Source: JACVRW01 sp034664085 (GTDB taxonomy: Bacteria; Actinomycetota; Thermoleophilia; Solirubrobacterales; Thermoleophilaceae). Taken from it: a stretch of 64,000 nucleotides of DNA. The notes beneath the pieces are model-generated. The model was not told the DNA's origin, did not search any database, and saw only the letters and a program-made list of their open reading frames with translations. A program made the translations under genes and the position numbers. The stretch's first letter is position 1. Every line of letters begins with the position of its first letter. Positions 25,034-33,994 of this stretch are shown in pieces. The stretch covers positions 1-64,000 of the forward strand of contig JAXDII010000001.1 of NCBI GenBank assembly GCA_034664085.1, in the 5' to 3' direction.

Positions 25034-26803
25034 CTACGAGCGCGCGCCCGCGCGCAGCTCGGCGGTGCGGACCCGGTCGACCAGACCGTCGCCATCGAGG
25101 GCGACCCGATACACGGCCAGGGCCTGCTCCGCCGTGACATAGCCGTCCGACACGTCGAGCGCGACGCGATCCGGGTCGCGCTCGTCGGGCGGGCCGTACC
25201 CGCCGCCGGAGGTGGAGAACGAGATCAGGCGCTCCTCCGGCTCGATCACGACAGCCCCGGCCGCCGGCAGCTCCTCGATCTCACCGGAGCGGCGCCGCAC
25301 CCGCTGCGAGGCGAGCGCGCCCGCCAGCCCGCCGCGCGCTCCGAGCGCCGGGTACTCGTTCCCGTCGGACATCCACACGGCGGTGAGCGGGACGCCGACC
25401 GGCGACCACTCCACGTGGCGCGCAGAGGAGCCGCGGAAGCGGCCCGCGCCCTCGCTGTCGGGAATGAAGCGGTTCACCCACACGCGGAACGGATACAGGG
25501 CCTCGTCCACCTCGACGCTGTCGGTGTACATCATCCCGGCGCTGATCGAGCTGGCTCCGATCCAGCCGTCCGCGAACGGACTGGCGGCGCCCGCCGAGTT
25601 CGCCAGGAACAGCAGGCCGACGAAACGCTCGCCCTGGCGGCGCGCGTCGAACCCGGAGATGGCCGCTCCGCCCGCGGCGATGGCGCTTCCCGACTCCGCC
25701 ATCCCGATTCCGTCGCCGAGCTCCGCGAGCGCGCGCTGCACGACGTTGATCGCGCGGATCGCCGGGTGAGTGGTCGCGAGCGAGCAGCTCGTGGGATGAA
25801 GCGGGATGCCGAGCATGCAGTTCTCCCGGAGCAGCACCTCCACGCGCCGGAAGACCGCGGCGTTCACGGGCACCACGTCGGGGATGCCGTTGAGCACGCC
25901 GGTGAGGGCGCACGCCCGCGCCGTGCTCTCGGTCAGGTTCATGCCGTTCGGCAGGCAGTCGGGGTTGTCGCGCAGGTCGACTGTGATCACGGCGCGCTCG
26001 GGGTCCACCTCGACCGTCGCCCTGATCGGGAGCCCTTCGGTGACGCCCGCGAACGGGTCGTGGGTGGTCTCCGCGCTGGCGCGGCCGGCCGGCAGCTTCC
26101 GGATCGCCTCGACCATGCGCTCCTCGCTGTAGGCGAACCACTCCTCGACGTAGGCGTCCAGCTCGGCCCAGCCGACCTCCTCGGCGAGCTCGAGCAACTC
26201 GCGCTCACCGACGCGCGCAGCGCCGACCATCGCCATCAGGTCTCCGCGCCACAGCTCCGGCGCCCTGATGCGCGCCTCGCACATGCGCATCACGTCGCCC
26301 ACCTCGGCGTACTCCTGCTGGATGCGCACGCAGGGAAAGATCAGCGCACCCTCCTCGTAGACGTCGCGCGCGCCCGGCATCATGCTCGACGGGATCGAGT
26401 TGCCGCAGTCCGCCACGTGCGCCTTCACGACCAGGGTGAAGCGGTGCACGCCGTCGTCGTCGATCACCGGTACGAGCACGCCGTGGTCGGCGGCGTGGGA
26501 GCTCCCGTGGTAGGGCGAGTTGTGCAGGAACGCGTCGCCGCGGCGGAGGACCGGGTGGACCTCCTTCATGTAGCTCGTGACGAGCTCGGGGCCGCCGGCG
26601 ATCAGGATCGGGATGCTCTCCGCGGCCGCCAGCAGCTCGTCGCCGCCCGTGACGATGCAGCACGAGAAGTCGCGCGCGGTGTTGATCACGCCCGAGCGCG
26701 CCGTCCGGAAGAGCGTGTTCGTCATCTTCCTGACGATGCTCTCCAGCCGGTTGGTGAGCACCGCGAGCCGCACGCCGTCGAGCTTCTGATCAGGGCCGCT
26801 CAC
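25034..26803 (-). CDS. Hydantoinase/oxoprolinase subunit B (HyuB family)
   Basis: 589 residues, typical for HyuB: FRTARSGVINTARDFSC, HNSPYHGSSHAADHGV, VKAHVADCGNS and the late glycine-rich SFSTSGGGYGPP. It forms the catalytic complex with the subunit A encoded next. The GTG start at 26803 overlaps the stop of the hydroxylase gene by four bases; the longer upstream frame is a shadow of that gene. Together the pair predicts that a lactam, cyclic imide or hydantoin-like ring occurs in the pathway, or less likely that a ketone is carboxylated. Confidence 0.92.
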   Translation of the reverse strand: MSGPDQKLDGVRLAVLTNRLESIVRKMTNTLFRTARSGVINTARDFSCCIVTGGDELLAAAESIPILIAGGPELVTSYMKEVHPVLRRGDAFLHNSPYHGSSHAADHGVLVPVIDDDGVHRFTLVVKAHVADCGNSIPSSMMPGARDVYEEGALIFPCVRIQQEYAEVGDVMRMCEARIRAPELWRGDLMAMVGAARVGERELLELAEEVGWAELDAYVEEWFAYSEERMVEAIRKLPAGRASAETTHDPFAGVTEGLPIRATVEVDPERAVITVDLRDNPDCLPNGMNLTESTARACALTGVLNGIPDVVPVNAAVFRRVEVLLRENCMLGIPLHPTSCSLATTHPAIRAINVVQRALAELGDGIGMAESGSAIAAGGAAISGFDARRQGERFVGLLFLANSAGAASPFADGWIGASSISAGMMYTDSVEVDEALYPFRVWVNRFIPDSEGAGRFRGSSARHVEWSPVGVPLTAVWMSDGNEYPALGARGGLAGALASQRVRRRSGEIEELPAAGAVVIEPEERLISFSTSGGGYGPPDERDPDRVALDVSDGYVTAEQALAVYRVALDGDGLVDRVRTAELRAGARS

Positions 26804-28428
26804 GCCGACGGCGCCCCATGCCCGGTGACGAGCTCGATCAGGCCGCCGGGGTCGCGCGGCTCCTCGTCGGAGCGCCACGCCACGTGGCCGTCGGGCCGAA
26901 CCAGCACGAGGCGACGCTCGTAGGCCTCCAGCACCTCGTCGGCCTCCAGCGCCACAACCGACAGCGGGACGCCCCGCTCGAGCGCCGCACGGGCGATCCC
27001 GTCGGCCGCCGGCGCGGCGTCGCCCAGCCGCAGCAGCGTGAACCCGTGTCCGTACAGGTCGAGCGTCGAGCGGTCCGCGCCGATCCAGACGTGCGGCGCA
27101 CGGGCGCCCGGCCGGGCGATCTGGCTGTAGCTCATCACCTCGTCGGGGGGCGCCGGGGTGCCGTCGGGCTGGCAGATCGGCGAGTCGTCGTATCGGTATC
27201 CCAGGTGGATGCCCAGGCAGAACCACTCGCGCCGCATCACCTCGGAGTAGCGCTCGCCGAACCGGATGCGGGCGCGGTCTCCCTCCGGCCCCGCTTCGAA
27301 GATCGCCTCCAAGGGCTCGTCTCGCGGTGAGAGCATCCTCCCGAGATTGCCGCTCGCCTCGGTCACGTTCCGGATCGCGATCGGGCGGCGCTCCGGCTCG
27401 TAGGACTCGAGCAGGCGCTCCCCGCCCCACCCCTCGAGCGTGGCCGCGAGCTTCCAGGAAAGGTCGACGGCGTCGCCCACGCCGGTGTTCATGCCAAAAC
27501 CGCCGGTCGGAGACATGAGATGCGCCGCGTCGCCGGCGATGAACACGCGCGCGCCTCCGTAGGAGTCGGCTACGAGCTCGTGCCTGACCCAGGGCACGAC
27601 GCTGAGCAGCTCGTACGCGAAGTCCCGGCCGACCGCGCGCCGGATGGCGGCGCGGATGTCCTGCTCGGAGAGGGCGTGCTCCTCGTCGCCGCCGATGATC
27701 GACATCCGCCAGCGGTCGGCTCCGTTGATCGCCACGAGGGTCGCCCACGTCCCCTCGGGGCCTACGAATATGAACCGGTACGCCTGGCCCTTGTCGTGCA
27801 GCGATACGAGGTCGTCGCACCTGAAGATGATGTTGGTGGTGTACGTCAGGGCTGGCCGACCGCTCATGCCGATCCCGAGCAGCGAGCGGACCTTGCTCGA
27901 GCCGCCGTCGCACCCTATGACGTAGTCCGCGGCGATCGTCTCCGGCTCGCCGGTGTCCGCATCGCGCACCGTCGCGGTCACCCCCTGCGGCGACTGCTCG
28001 AGGTCGACAAGCTCGGTGCGGTAGCGCAGCGACACGTGCGGGAACGAGCGGGCGTAGCGGGCCAGGATCGGGTCGAACATGTCCTGCGGACAGCGCTCGC
28101 GTCGCTGCGGGCTCTGCGGCGGGGGGTTGCCGCCGTCCATGGAGGGCAGGCGCTCGCGACCGAGCTGGTAGCCGTCCAGCGACGTCACGTAGACGCAGTC
28201 CTGCGGATAGTCCCTCGGGTACGGGCTTTCCTCGACCCAGCCGACGATGCCCCAGCGCCGGCAGAACTCCATGGTCCGCACTCCGACCAGGTCCTGCCGC
28301 GGCTGGTAGATCGAGCCGTCGCCCTTCTCGACGACCAGCGCGGGTATCCCGCGCCAGCCCAGGTCGCTTGCGAGCGCCAGCCCCACCGGACCGGCGCCGA
28401 TGATCAGTACTGGTGTGGCGCTGCTCAC
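26800..28428 (-). CDS. FAD-dependent aromatic-ring hydroxylase (TfdB/MhpA-like)
   Basis: 542 residues, class A flavoprotein monooxygenase: Rossmann GxGxxG (IIGAGPVGLALA) at the N-terminus, DG motif VIGCDGGSSKVRS at about 170 and GD motif VFIAGDAAHLMSPTGGFG at about 295, then a C-terminal thioredoxin-like region as in phenol hydroxylase relatives. It would hydroxylate an aromatic or heteroaromatic ring with NAD(P)H and O2, feeding the ring-cleavage dioxygenase encoded just upstream. GTG start in a 4-base overlap with that gene. Confidence 0.9.
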   Translation of the reverse strand: MSSATPVLIIGAGPVGLALASDLGWRGIPALVVEKGDGSIYQPRQDLVGVRTMEFCRRWGIVGWVEESPYPRDYPQDCVYVTSLDGYQLGRERLPSMDGGNPPPQSPQRRERCPQDMFDPILARYARSFPHVSLRYRTELVDLEQSPQGVTATVRDADTGEPETIAADYVIGCDGGSSKVRSLLGIGMSGRPALTYTTNIIFRCDDLVSLHDKGQAYRFIFVGPEGTWATLVAINGADRWRMSIIGGDEEHALSEQDIRAAIRRAVGRDFAYELLSVVPWVRHELVADSYGGARVFIAGDAAHLMSPTGGFGMNTGVGDAVDLSWKLAATLEGWGGERLLESYEPERRPIAIRNVTEASGNLGRMLSPRDEPLEAIFEAGPEGDRARIRFGERYSEVMRREWFCLGIHLGYRYDDSPICQPDGTPAPPDEVMSYSQIARPGARAPHVWIGADRSTLDLYGHGFTLLRLGDAAPAADGIARAALERGVPLSVVALEADEVLEAYERRLVLVRPDGHVAWRSDEEPRDPGGLIELVTGHGAPSA

Positions 28429-29405
28429 CAGTGAGTGCTGCCGGACCCGTCCGCGGTCCGCAGGTAGCCGCAGTACCGCTGGAGGGGCTCGTCCGTGATG
28501 CACAGCAGCACGCTGTCCGCCTCCGCGTGGTGCTCCTGCGAGCTCCAGCACGGCGCGACGAAGGTGTCGCCGCGCTCCCATTCGAGCTGCGCCTCGCCGA
28601 TCTTGGAGCTGCCGTTCCCCTGGAGCACCACGTACTCGCGGTTGGCCGTCGTCTGGAAGGGCTCGGAGGTGACTCCCCCGTCGAACTGGTGGACGTTCAG
28701 CCCGATCGTGGGCAGCGCGGGGTCGCCCAGCGAGATGACCCGGCCCTGCGTTGCGTTCGGCTCGGCGTCGCCGAGGCGCCTGACCGTGTCGCCCCAGCCG
28801 AAGAAGAACGCGGACTCGTCGCCCTCGGTCCGTTCGGGCTCCTGGAAGCCTCCGGGAAACAGGCTGAAGAACATGGGGTCGAGGAACTGCACCAGCGGCA
28901 CGTCGAGGAAGTCGAGCCAGATCGCCGCATCCTCGCCCTCGTTCCCGTGGCCGTGCCAGGAGCCCCCCGGCGTGAGCAGCACGTCGTTCGGGTGCATGTC
29001 CAGGCGTACGCCGTCCACGATCGTGTAGACGCCCTCGCCGCAGTCGAGCGCAACCCGGCCGGCGTGCGGCGAGTGCCTGTGCGTCCGCGCGCGCTCGCCC
29101 GGCAGCAGGCCCTGGTAGGCGAGCACGTGGGTGCGCGTCGACGGGTAGACGATCTCCTCGCCCGGGTTGACCATGACGACGTTCCGCCGCTCCGCGAACT
29201 CGGTGTCCACGAGGCGTCCGGCTGCCGTGAGGGCCCCCTTGGACTCGCGGTACTTCCACACGTGCGGCACGAACTCGCCCCTCGGCTCGGACCAGAACGG
29301 GCGCTCGGGCCGGTCCCAGCCCGGCACGAAGTTGCGCGCCCTCAGGTACGAGTGGACGGCCTCAAGGTCGTCCGACTCCGCGATTGCCATCTCGTGTGCG
29401 CTCAC
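28425..29405 (-). CDS. Gentisate 1,2-dioxygenase-like bicupin
   Basis: 326 residues with two cupin domains. The first contains THRHSPHAGRVAL and GSWHGHGNEGEDAAIWLDFLD, equivalent to the Fe(II)-binding His residues and the WxD/LD segment of gentisate, salicylate and 1-hydroxy-2-naphthoate dioxygenases. The second (VLQGNGSSKIGEAQLEWERGD) is degenerate. It should open a dihydroxylated ring next to a carboxylate or side chain. The GTG start is supported by GGAGG four bases upstream. Flanked by the hydroxylase and an FAH-type hydrolase, as in gentisate pathways. Confidence 0.86.
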   Translation of the reverse strand: MSAHEMAIAESDDLEAVHSYLRARNFVPGWDRPERPFWSEPRGEFVPHVWKYRESKGALTAAGRLVDTEFAERRNVVMVNPGEEIVYPSTRTHVLAYQGLLPGERARTHRHSPHAGRVALDCGEGVYTIVDGVRLDMHPNDVLLTPGGSWHGHGNEGEDAAIWLDFLDVPLVQFLDPMFFSLFPGGFQEPERTEGDESAFFFGWGDTVRRLGDAEPNATQGRVISLGDPALPTIGLNVHQFDGGVTSEPFQTTANREYVVLQGNGSSKIGEAQLEWERGDTFVAPCWSSQEHHAEADSVLLCITDEPLQRYCGYLRTADGSGSTHW

Positions 29406-29424
29406 TCGGCCTCCACTGTCGCCC

Positions 29425-30273
29425 TCATGCGAGTCGGACCGGCGCCGCCTGCCGCACTGGCAGGCTCAAGCGGCCAACTCGTTCGATCTCCACTGTCACG
29501 TTCTGGCCCGGCGCGACCGGACCGACGCCGGCGGGTGTTCCCGAGGCGATGATGTCGCCGGGGAAGAGCGTCATGACCGCCGAGCACAGCTCCACCATCC
29601 CGGCCACGTCCACCACCAGGTCCCGCGTGTTGGCGTCCTGACGAAGCTCGTCGTCCACCCACACCCGCAGCTGGAGCTCGTCCGGATCGGGCACCTCGTC
29701 CGACGTCGTGATCCAGGGCCCCATGGGCGCGAAGGTGTCGTAGGACTTGCGCATGACCCGCTCCTCGTCGCCGCGCACGACCATGTCGAGCAGGCACGAG
29801 TAGCCGAAGATGTGGTCGAAGGCGCGTTCGCGTGGGATGCGGCGGCCCTGGCGGCCGATGACGATGGCCAGCTCGCCCTCGTGGTGGATCTCCCGGCCCG
29901 GCAGGTCGGGGAGCTCGATCGCGCCCGACGCGCCGACCAGCGACGACGGCGCCTTCAGGAAGAACCCGCGCGTCCGGGCCGTGTAGCTCGAGCCCATCTC
30001 GGCGCCGTGGTCCACGTAGTTGACCGGCATGGCGATCAGCTTGCTGGGCCACGGGATCGGCGCCTCGACCGTCACGTCGTCGAACGGGGCGCCCTGGCCC
30101 CGGTCCGCGGCCGAGACGAGTTCCTTCGCGTGCGAGTCGAAGCCGGCCACCAGCCGGACCATCGCCATGGGTGGGAACTCGGATGGGTCTGCGCCCACCA
30201 CCTCGGTCACGTCCACCACGTCGTCTCCGCTGAGGACGCCGAGACGCCCTCCGTTGAAGCGCAGCAGCTTCAA
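29425..30273 (-). CDS. Fumarylacetoacetate hydrolase (FAH) family protein
   Basis: 282 residues. N-terminal small domain (about 1-60), then the FAH barrel: MPVNYVDHG, the metal-binding IHHEGELAIVIG (two Glu) and FGYSCLLDM (Asp), and IASGTPAGVG. Such enzymes cleave the C-C bond of 2,4-dioxo acids (fumarylpyruvate, maleylpyruvate, fumarylacetoacetate) or decarboxylate/hydrate related acids. It suits the product of the neighbouring gentisate-type dioxygenase. TTG start overlapping the stop of the upstream hydrolase (TTGA). Confidence 0.88.
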   Translation of the reverse strand: MKLLRFNGGRLGVLSGDDVVDVTEVVGADPSEFPPMAMVRLVAGFDSHAKELVSAADRGQGAPFDDVTVEAPIPWPSKLIAMPVNYVDHGAEMGSSYTARTRGFFLKAPSSLVGASGAIELPDLPGREIHHEGELAIVIGRQGRRIPRERAFDHIFGYSCLLDMVVRGDEERVMRKSYDTFAPMGPWITTSDEVPDPDELQLRVWVDDELRQDANTRDLVVDVAGMVELCSAVMTLFPGDIIASGTPAGVGPVAPGQNVTVEIERVGRLSLPVRQAAPVRLA

Positions 30274-31118
30274 GAGCCGGCCCCGACCCCTGCCAGGAAC
30301 GAGGCGATCGTCGCGGCGGTCCGCTCCGGCTCCTGAGCCACCAGCAGGTGCCCGGTCGGAGAGGTCCCGCCGGAGACCGTCTCCAGCCGAGCGTCCGGCA
30401 GCAGCTCGACCCAGCGCTCCATGTGCGCCGCGGGCACGACGCGGTCCTCGTCGGGCACGACGATGAGCGCGGGGCAGCGCACCCGGTCGAGCCGCTGATC
30501 GAGCTTCAGGTCGTAGCGCGGGTTCCACATCAGCCGCGCGAGTGTCGTGAACTCGTCGTAGGCCGCGACGCGCGCCTCGACCGACGTGGCCGTCAGCTCG
30601 AGCTCGCCGTAGGCGGCCGCGTCCCCGTTCAGGAGGACGGACGCCGCGTTCTCCTCGGTCATCCGGAAGACGTCGTAGAGGGGGTGGCCGGGCACGCGCA
30701 GGCCCATCGGCGCAATCAGCGTGAGGCTCTTGACCCGCTTGGGGTAGAAGACGGCGAACTCCGCCGCGATCCAGCCCCCAACCGAGTGGCCGACGAGGTG
30801 GACGCCGTCGAGCTCCAGCGTGTCGAGCAGCTCGTCGTAGTAGAGCGCCAGGTCCGCGAAGTCGTCCAGCCAGGCCGGCCGCTCGATGCTGCCGAAGCCC
30901 GGATGCTCCGGCACGATGAGGTCGACCTGCTTCGCGAGCTCGTCGTGGAACGGCAGCCAGTGGCCGGCGAGCTGCGCTCCGGGCAGGTACACGACCGGCT
31001 GGCCGGTGCCACTGCGGCGAACGACCGGCTCCGTGCCGCGAACGGCGCCCAGATCCGGCTCCGGATCGACGGCGGCTCGCGGCTTTCCGACCGCGTCGGC
31101 CGCCGCCCTATCGGCCAT
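30270..31118 (-). CDS. Alpha/beta hydrolase (MhpC-like)
   Basis: 282 residues; the first 35 or so are not part of the fold. Oxyanion loop LPGAQLAGH, nucleophile elbow VGHSVGGW at about 115, acid in VPDEDRVVP at about 225 and a late His in GHLL. The fold matches C-C or ester hydrolases of aromatic catabolism, such as meta-cleavage-product hydrolases. First gene of the six-gene catabolic operon, under the IclR-type operator at 31171-31180. The start at 31118 is uncertain by some codons. Confidence 0.82.
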   Translation of the reverse strand: MADRAAADAVGKPRAAVDPEPDLGAVRGTEPVVRRSGTGQPVVYLPGAQLAGHWLPFHDELAKQVDLIVPEHPGFGSIERPAWLDDFADLALYYDELLDTLELDGVHLVGHSVGGWIAAEFAVFYPKRVKSLTLIAPMGLRVPGHPLYDVFRMTEENAASVLLNGDAAAYGELELTATSVEARVAAYDEFTTLARLMWNPRYDLKLDQRLDRVRCPALIVVPDEDRVVPAAHMERWVELLPDARLETVSGGTSPTGHLLVAQEPERTAATIASFLAGVGAGS

Positions 31119-31170
31119 TCGAGATGTGGAGTTCGTCGGTCAAGAAAGGGCGTGTCGCCAGGAAACGGTT

Positions 31171-31232
31171 CGATTATCGGTCGGGCGCGGTCGCTCAGCG
31201 TGAATCTTGAACGCACCGGCGGGGCCTGTCAA
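31171..31232 (-). promoter_or_regulatory. Promoter and IclR-type operator of the ring-cleavage operon
   Basis: Minus strand: TTGACA (31232-31227), 17 bases, CAAGAT (31209-31204), then after 23 bases CCGATAATCG (31180-31171). Flanks extend the match to CGACCGATAATCGAACCG, shared piecewise with 21681-21710. The region also lies upstream of the divergent aldehyde dehydrogenase gene, whose own promoter I could not place. Confidence 0.7.
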
Positions 31233-31285
31233 GGGCGCGCGCCGGCGGACGCCATCGGTCCCGACTCGGGTACGCTCGCCTGCCT

Positions 31286-32767
31286 ATGGCGACCACCGGA
31301 GTGCCATCCGCGCCGCAGATACGCCTCCCTCCGCCCCGACTGTTCGTGGATGGCGAGTGGTGCGAGGCCGCGGACGGAGGACGCTTCGAGGTGCTGAACC
31401 CGGCAACCGAGGAGCGCATCGCGGAGGTCTCGGCGGCCACGCCGGACGACGTCGATCGGGCCGTTCGGGCCGCGCGCGCGCAGGTCGACACGGGGGAGTG
31501 GTCGCGCGTGTCGGGAAGCGACCGCGGGCGCATCCTCACGCGCGCAGCGGACCTGATCGAGCGTGACCTGGAGACGCTCGCGGCGCTGGAGGCGCTCGAG
31601 GTGGGCAAGCCCGTCCACGAGCCGAGGACGAGCGACATCCCGAACGCCGCCGAGACGTTCCGCCACTTCGCAGGGTGGGCCGACAAGATCCACGGACGGC
31701 AGATCCCGGTCCCGGACCTGCGCGGGCGGACGCGGCTCTCCTACACCAGACGGGAGCCGATCGGGGTGGTCGGCGCGATCACCCCGTGGAACGCGCCCAC
31801 GATGATCGCGTCGTGGAAGGTCGCGCCGGCCCTCGCGGCCGGCTGCACCGTGGTGCTCAAGCCCGCGCCCGATGCTCCGCTCGCGGCGCTTCACCTCGCG
31901 TTGCTGCTGGAGGAGGCGGGCCTCCCCGCCGGCGTACTGAACGTGGTCCCCGGATGGGGCAACGTCGCGGGGGACGCCCTGGTGCGCCACCCGGGGGTCG
32001 ACAAGATCTCGTTCACGGGCAGCCCGGAGGTCGGTCGACGGATCGCGATGCTCGCCGGCGAGAGCCTCAAGGCCGTGGGCCTGGAGCTCGGCGGCAAGTC
32101 GCCTCAGATCGTCTTCGCGGACGCCGACATCGAGGCTACGTTGCCGATCGCCGCGCGCGCGATCTTCGCCAACCAGGGCGAGATCTGCGCCGCCGCCACG
32201 CGGGTGATCGTCGACAGGCGGATCAAGGACGACGTGGCGGCCGGCCTCGTGGAGGCCGCCCGGCGCATTCGCGTCGGTGATCCGTTCGAGGACGGCACGA
32301 CGATGGGCGCGCTGATCAACGAGAGCCAGCTCGAGCGAGTGCTGGGGTACGTGCGGGCGGGCCTCGAGGACGGCGCAGAGCTGTTGGCAGGGGGCAGCCG
32401 GCTCGACCGGCGTGGCTACTTCGTCGAGCCCACCGTCTTCCTCGGGACGAACGACCAGAGGATCGCCCAGGAGGAGATCTTCGGTCCAGTCGGCACGGTC
32501 ATCCCGTTCGACGATCCCGACGAAGCGATCAGGCTGGCGAACGACACGCCCTATGGCCTGTCGGCGGTGGTCTGGACCCGCGACCTCTCCCGCGCGCACG
32601 ACACCGCCGCCCGCTTGCGATCGGGCGCCGTCTGGGTGAACGCAGCCGGTCCGCCGGATCCCCGCCTGCCGTGGGGCGGCGTGAAGACCAGCGGGATCGG
32701 TCGCGAGCTCGGCCTGGCGGGCATCGAGGCCAACACGTCCGAGAAGGTCGTGAACATCGTCCTCTGA
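31286..32767 (+). CDS. NAD(P)+-dependent aldehyde dehydrogenase
   Basis: 493 residues, standard length. ITPWNAPTMIASWKVAPAL (cofactor), ELGGKSPQIV (catalytic Glu at about 258) and NQGEICAAATR (catalytic Cys at about 292), then EEIFGPVGTVIPF. Family members oxidise betaine aldehyde, hydroxymuconic semialdehyde or similar. Divergent from the ring-cleavage operon and sharing its operator region, so it probably oxidises an aldehyde released in that pathway. Which aldehyde is not evident. Confidence 0.9.
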   Translation: MATTGVPSAPQIRLPPPRLFVDGEWCEAADGGRFEVLNPATEERIAEVSAATPDDVDRAVRAARAQVDTGEWSRVSGSDRGRILTRAADLIERDLETLAALEALEVGKPVHEPRTSDIPNAAETFRHFAGWADKIHGRQIPVPDLRGRTRLSYTRREPIGVVGAITPWNAPTMIASWKVAPALAAGCTVVLKPAPDAPLAALHLALLLEEAGLPAGVLNVVPGWGNVAGDALVRHPGVDKISFTGSPEVGRRIAMLAGESLKAVGLELGGKSPQIVFADADIEATLPIAARAIFANQGEICAAATRVIVDRRIKDDVAAGLVEAARRIRVGDPFEDGTTMGALINESQLERVLGYVRAGLEDGAELLAGGSRLDRRGYFVEPTVFLGTNDQRIAQEEIFGPVGTVIPFDDPDEAIRLANDTPYGLSAVVWTRDLSRAHDTAARLRSGAVWVNAAGPPDPRLPWGGVKTSGIGRELGLAGIEANTSEKVVNIVL

Positions 32768-32781
32768 CGGTCCCGGGCCGC

Positions 32782-33150
32782 TCAGTGCGCCAGGGAGACC
32801 CCGAGCCACGCGATCGCGAGCGATCCGATGAAGATCGCGCCCTCGAGCGCGTGCAGCTGCGGGCGGCGCATGTGCCAGACGACGAGCGCGGCCACCGCCG
32901 CGACGAGCGCCAGCTTGACCTGGAGCGTCCCGTTCTCCCACTGGTGGAAATGGGAGGCCAGCGAGATGCCGGTGCCGACCAGCACCGCGATCGCCACGAG
33001 CGTGCCCCAGCCGAAACGGCGGGCGATCGCGCGCAGCCGCTCGCGATCAGGGTCGCCGCGGAACGACGGCACAACGGCGGCGACGAGGACCAGCTGCCCG
33101 CCGATGAAGAACGCCATCGCGAGCAGATGGAGGTAGCGGACCAGCGTCAC
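32782..33150 (-). CDS. Small four-helix membrane protein (CopD/DUF2269-like)
   Basis: 122 residues with four hydrophobic segments, starting VTLVRYLHLLAMAFFIGGQLVL. The His in the first helix and a second in SHFHQW recall CopD/DUF2269 membrane proteins, but the assignment is loose. The GTG start at 33150 overlaps the cupin gene's stop by four bases. It is the last gene of a three-gene operon with the cupin and VOC genes and converges with the aldehyde dehydrogenase. Confidence 0.6.
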   Translation of the reverse strand: MTLVRYLHLLAMAFFIGGQLVLVAAVVPSFRGDPDRERLRAIARRFGWGTLVAIAVLVGTGISLASHFHQWENGTLQVKLALVAAVAALVVWHMRRPQLHALEGAIFIGSLAIAWLGVSLAH

Positions 33151-33500
33151 CCTTGGTCGCTCAGGCCAGCTACCTGAAGAGGGCGCCGGCGCTTGTGCAC
33201 CGAGAGGTAACGGATGCCGGCTGCTCCGGCGCGGATCACCCGCGAGCTGTCTTTCTCTATCAGGAGGGCAGTGCCGGGTGCGAGCGCACGGTCCTGCTGG
33301 TCGACGATCGCCACACCGCCACCCTCCAGCACGATCAGCAGGACGTCGAGTTCGGTGTTCGTGTGCTCGGCCACCTCGTGACCGGCGGGCCAAGCCAAGA
33401 GCGTCGCGTTCAGGTCGGTGCTGGCCATCCCCCAGAGCGGGCCCGTCCCGTCGCGGGCCAGCAGTTCCACGCCGGCGTTCGCCAGCCGCTCGTCAGCCAT
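33147..33500 (-). CDS. Small single-domain cupin protein
   Basis: 117 residues, one cupin_2 barrel: EVAEHTNTELDVLLIVLEG and LAPGTALLIEKDSSR. The usual HxH is only partly present (EHTN), so metal binding is doubtful. Function unknown; many such proteins are small-molecule sensors or isomerases. Twelve bases after the VOC gene and overlapping the membrane-protein gene. Confidence 0.7.
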   Translation of the reverse strand: MADERLANAGVELLARDGTGPLWGMASTDLNATLLAWPAGHEVAEHTNTELDVLLIVLEGGGVAIVDQQDRALAPGTALLIEKDSSRVIRAGAAGIRYLSVHKRRRPLQVAGLSDQG

Positions 33501-33512
33501 CGCGCGCCGAGA

Positions 33513-33887
33513 CTACTCGGGCCGCGGCGCGTACCGGCAGTGCAGCATCAGCGCGTTCCCGTCCGGGTCCGCGAAGTGGGCCATGTGGCAGACGCCGCTG
33601 TCCATCGTGTCGGCGTGGAAGGTGACGCCCTGTGCCTCCAGCTCGGCGCGCGATGCCTCGACGTCGTCGACGTGCAGCGCGATCGGGTGCTTGTGCCGCT
33701 GGAACTCGAGGCCGAACGCGTCGGACTGCATGACCGCGATGGTCAGGCTGCCGGTCTCGAACTCGGCAGCGGGCATGTCGCCCCACTGCACCGAGCGCTC
33801 CAGCCCGAGCACGCTGCCGTAGAACTCGCTGGCCTTCTCGAAGTCGCGTGTGGGCACGGTGATGAAGTCGACGCCGGTGATCTGCAT
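33513..33887 (-). CDS. VOC (glyoxalase/bleomycin-resistance) family protein
   Basis: 124 residues, two beta-alpha-beta-beta-beta modules: GVDFITVPTRDFEKASEFYGSVLGL at the N-terminus and FADPDGNALMLHCRY at the C-terminus, which carries the usual acidic metal-site region. VOC proteins include glyoxalases, dioxygenases and antibiotic-binding proteins; nothing here picks one. First gene of its operon. Confidence 0.82.
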   Translation of the reverse strand: MQITGVDFITVPTRDFEKASEFYGSVLGLERSVQWGDMPAAEFETGSLTIAVMQSDAFGLEFQRHKHPIALHVDDVEASRAELEAQGVTFHADTMDSGVCHMAHFADPDGNALMLHCRYAPRPE

Positions 33888-33994
33888 CGTGTCTCCCTAC
33901 CGCCGCGAGGGGCTATGGTCAAGGGACAGAGTTCGCTCGCCAGGTCATCCCCTCTCCTCCCGCGCGACCCGCCATCGAGGGGACGAAGGAAACG

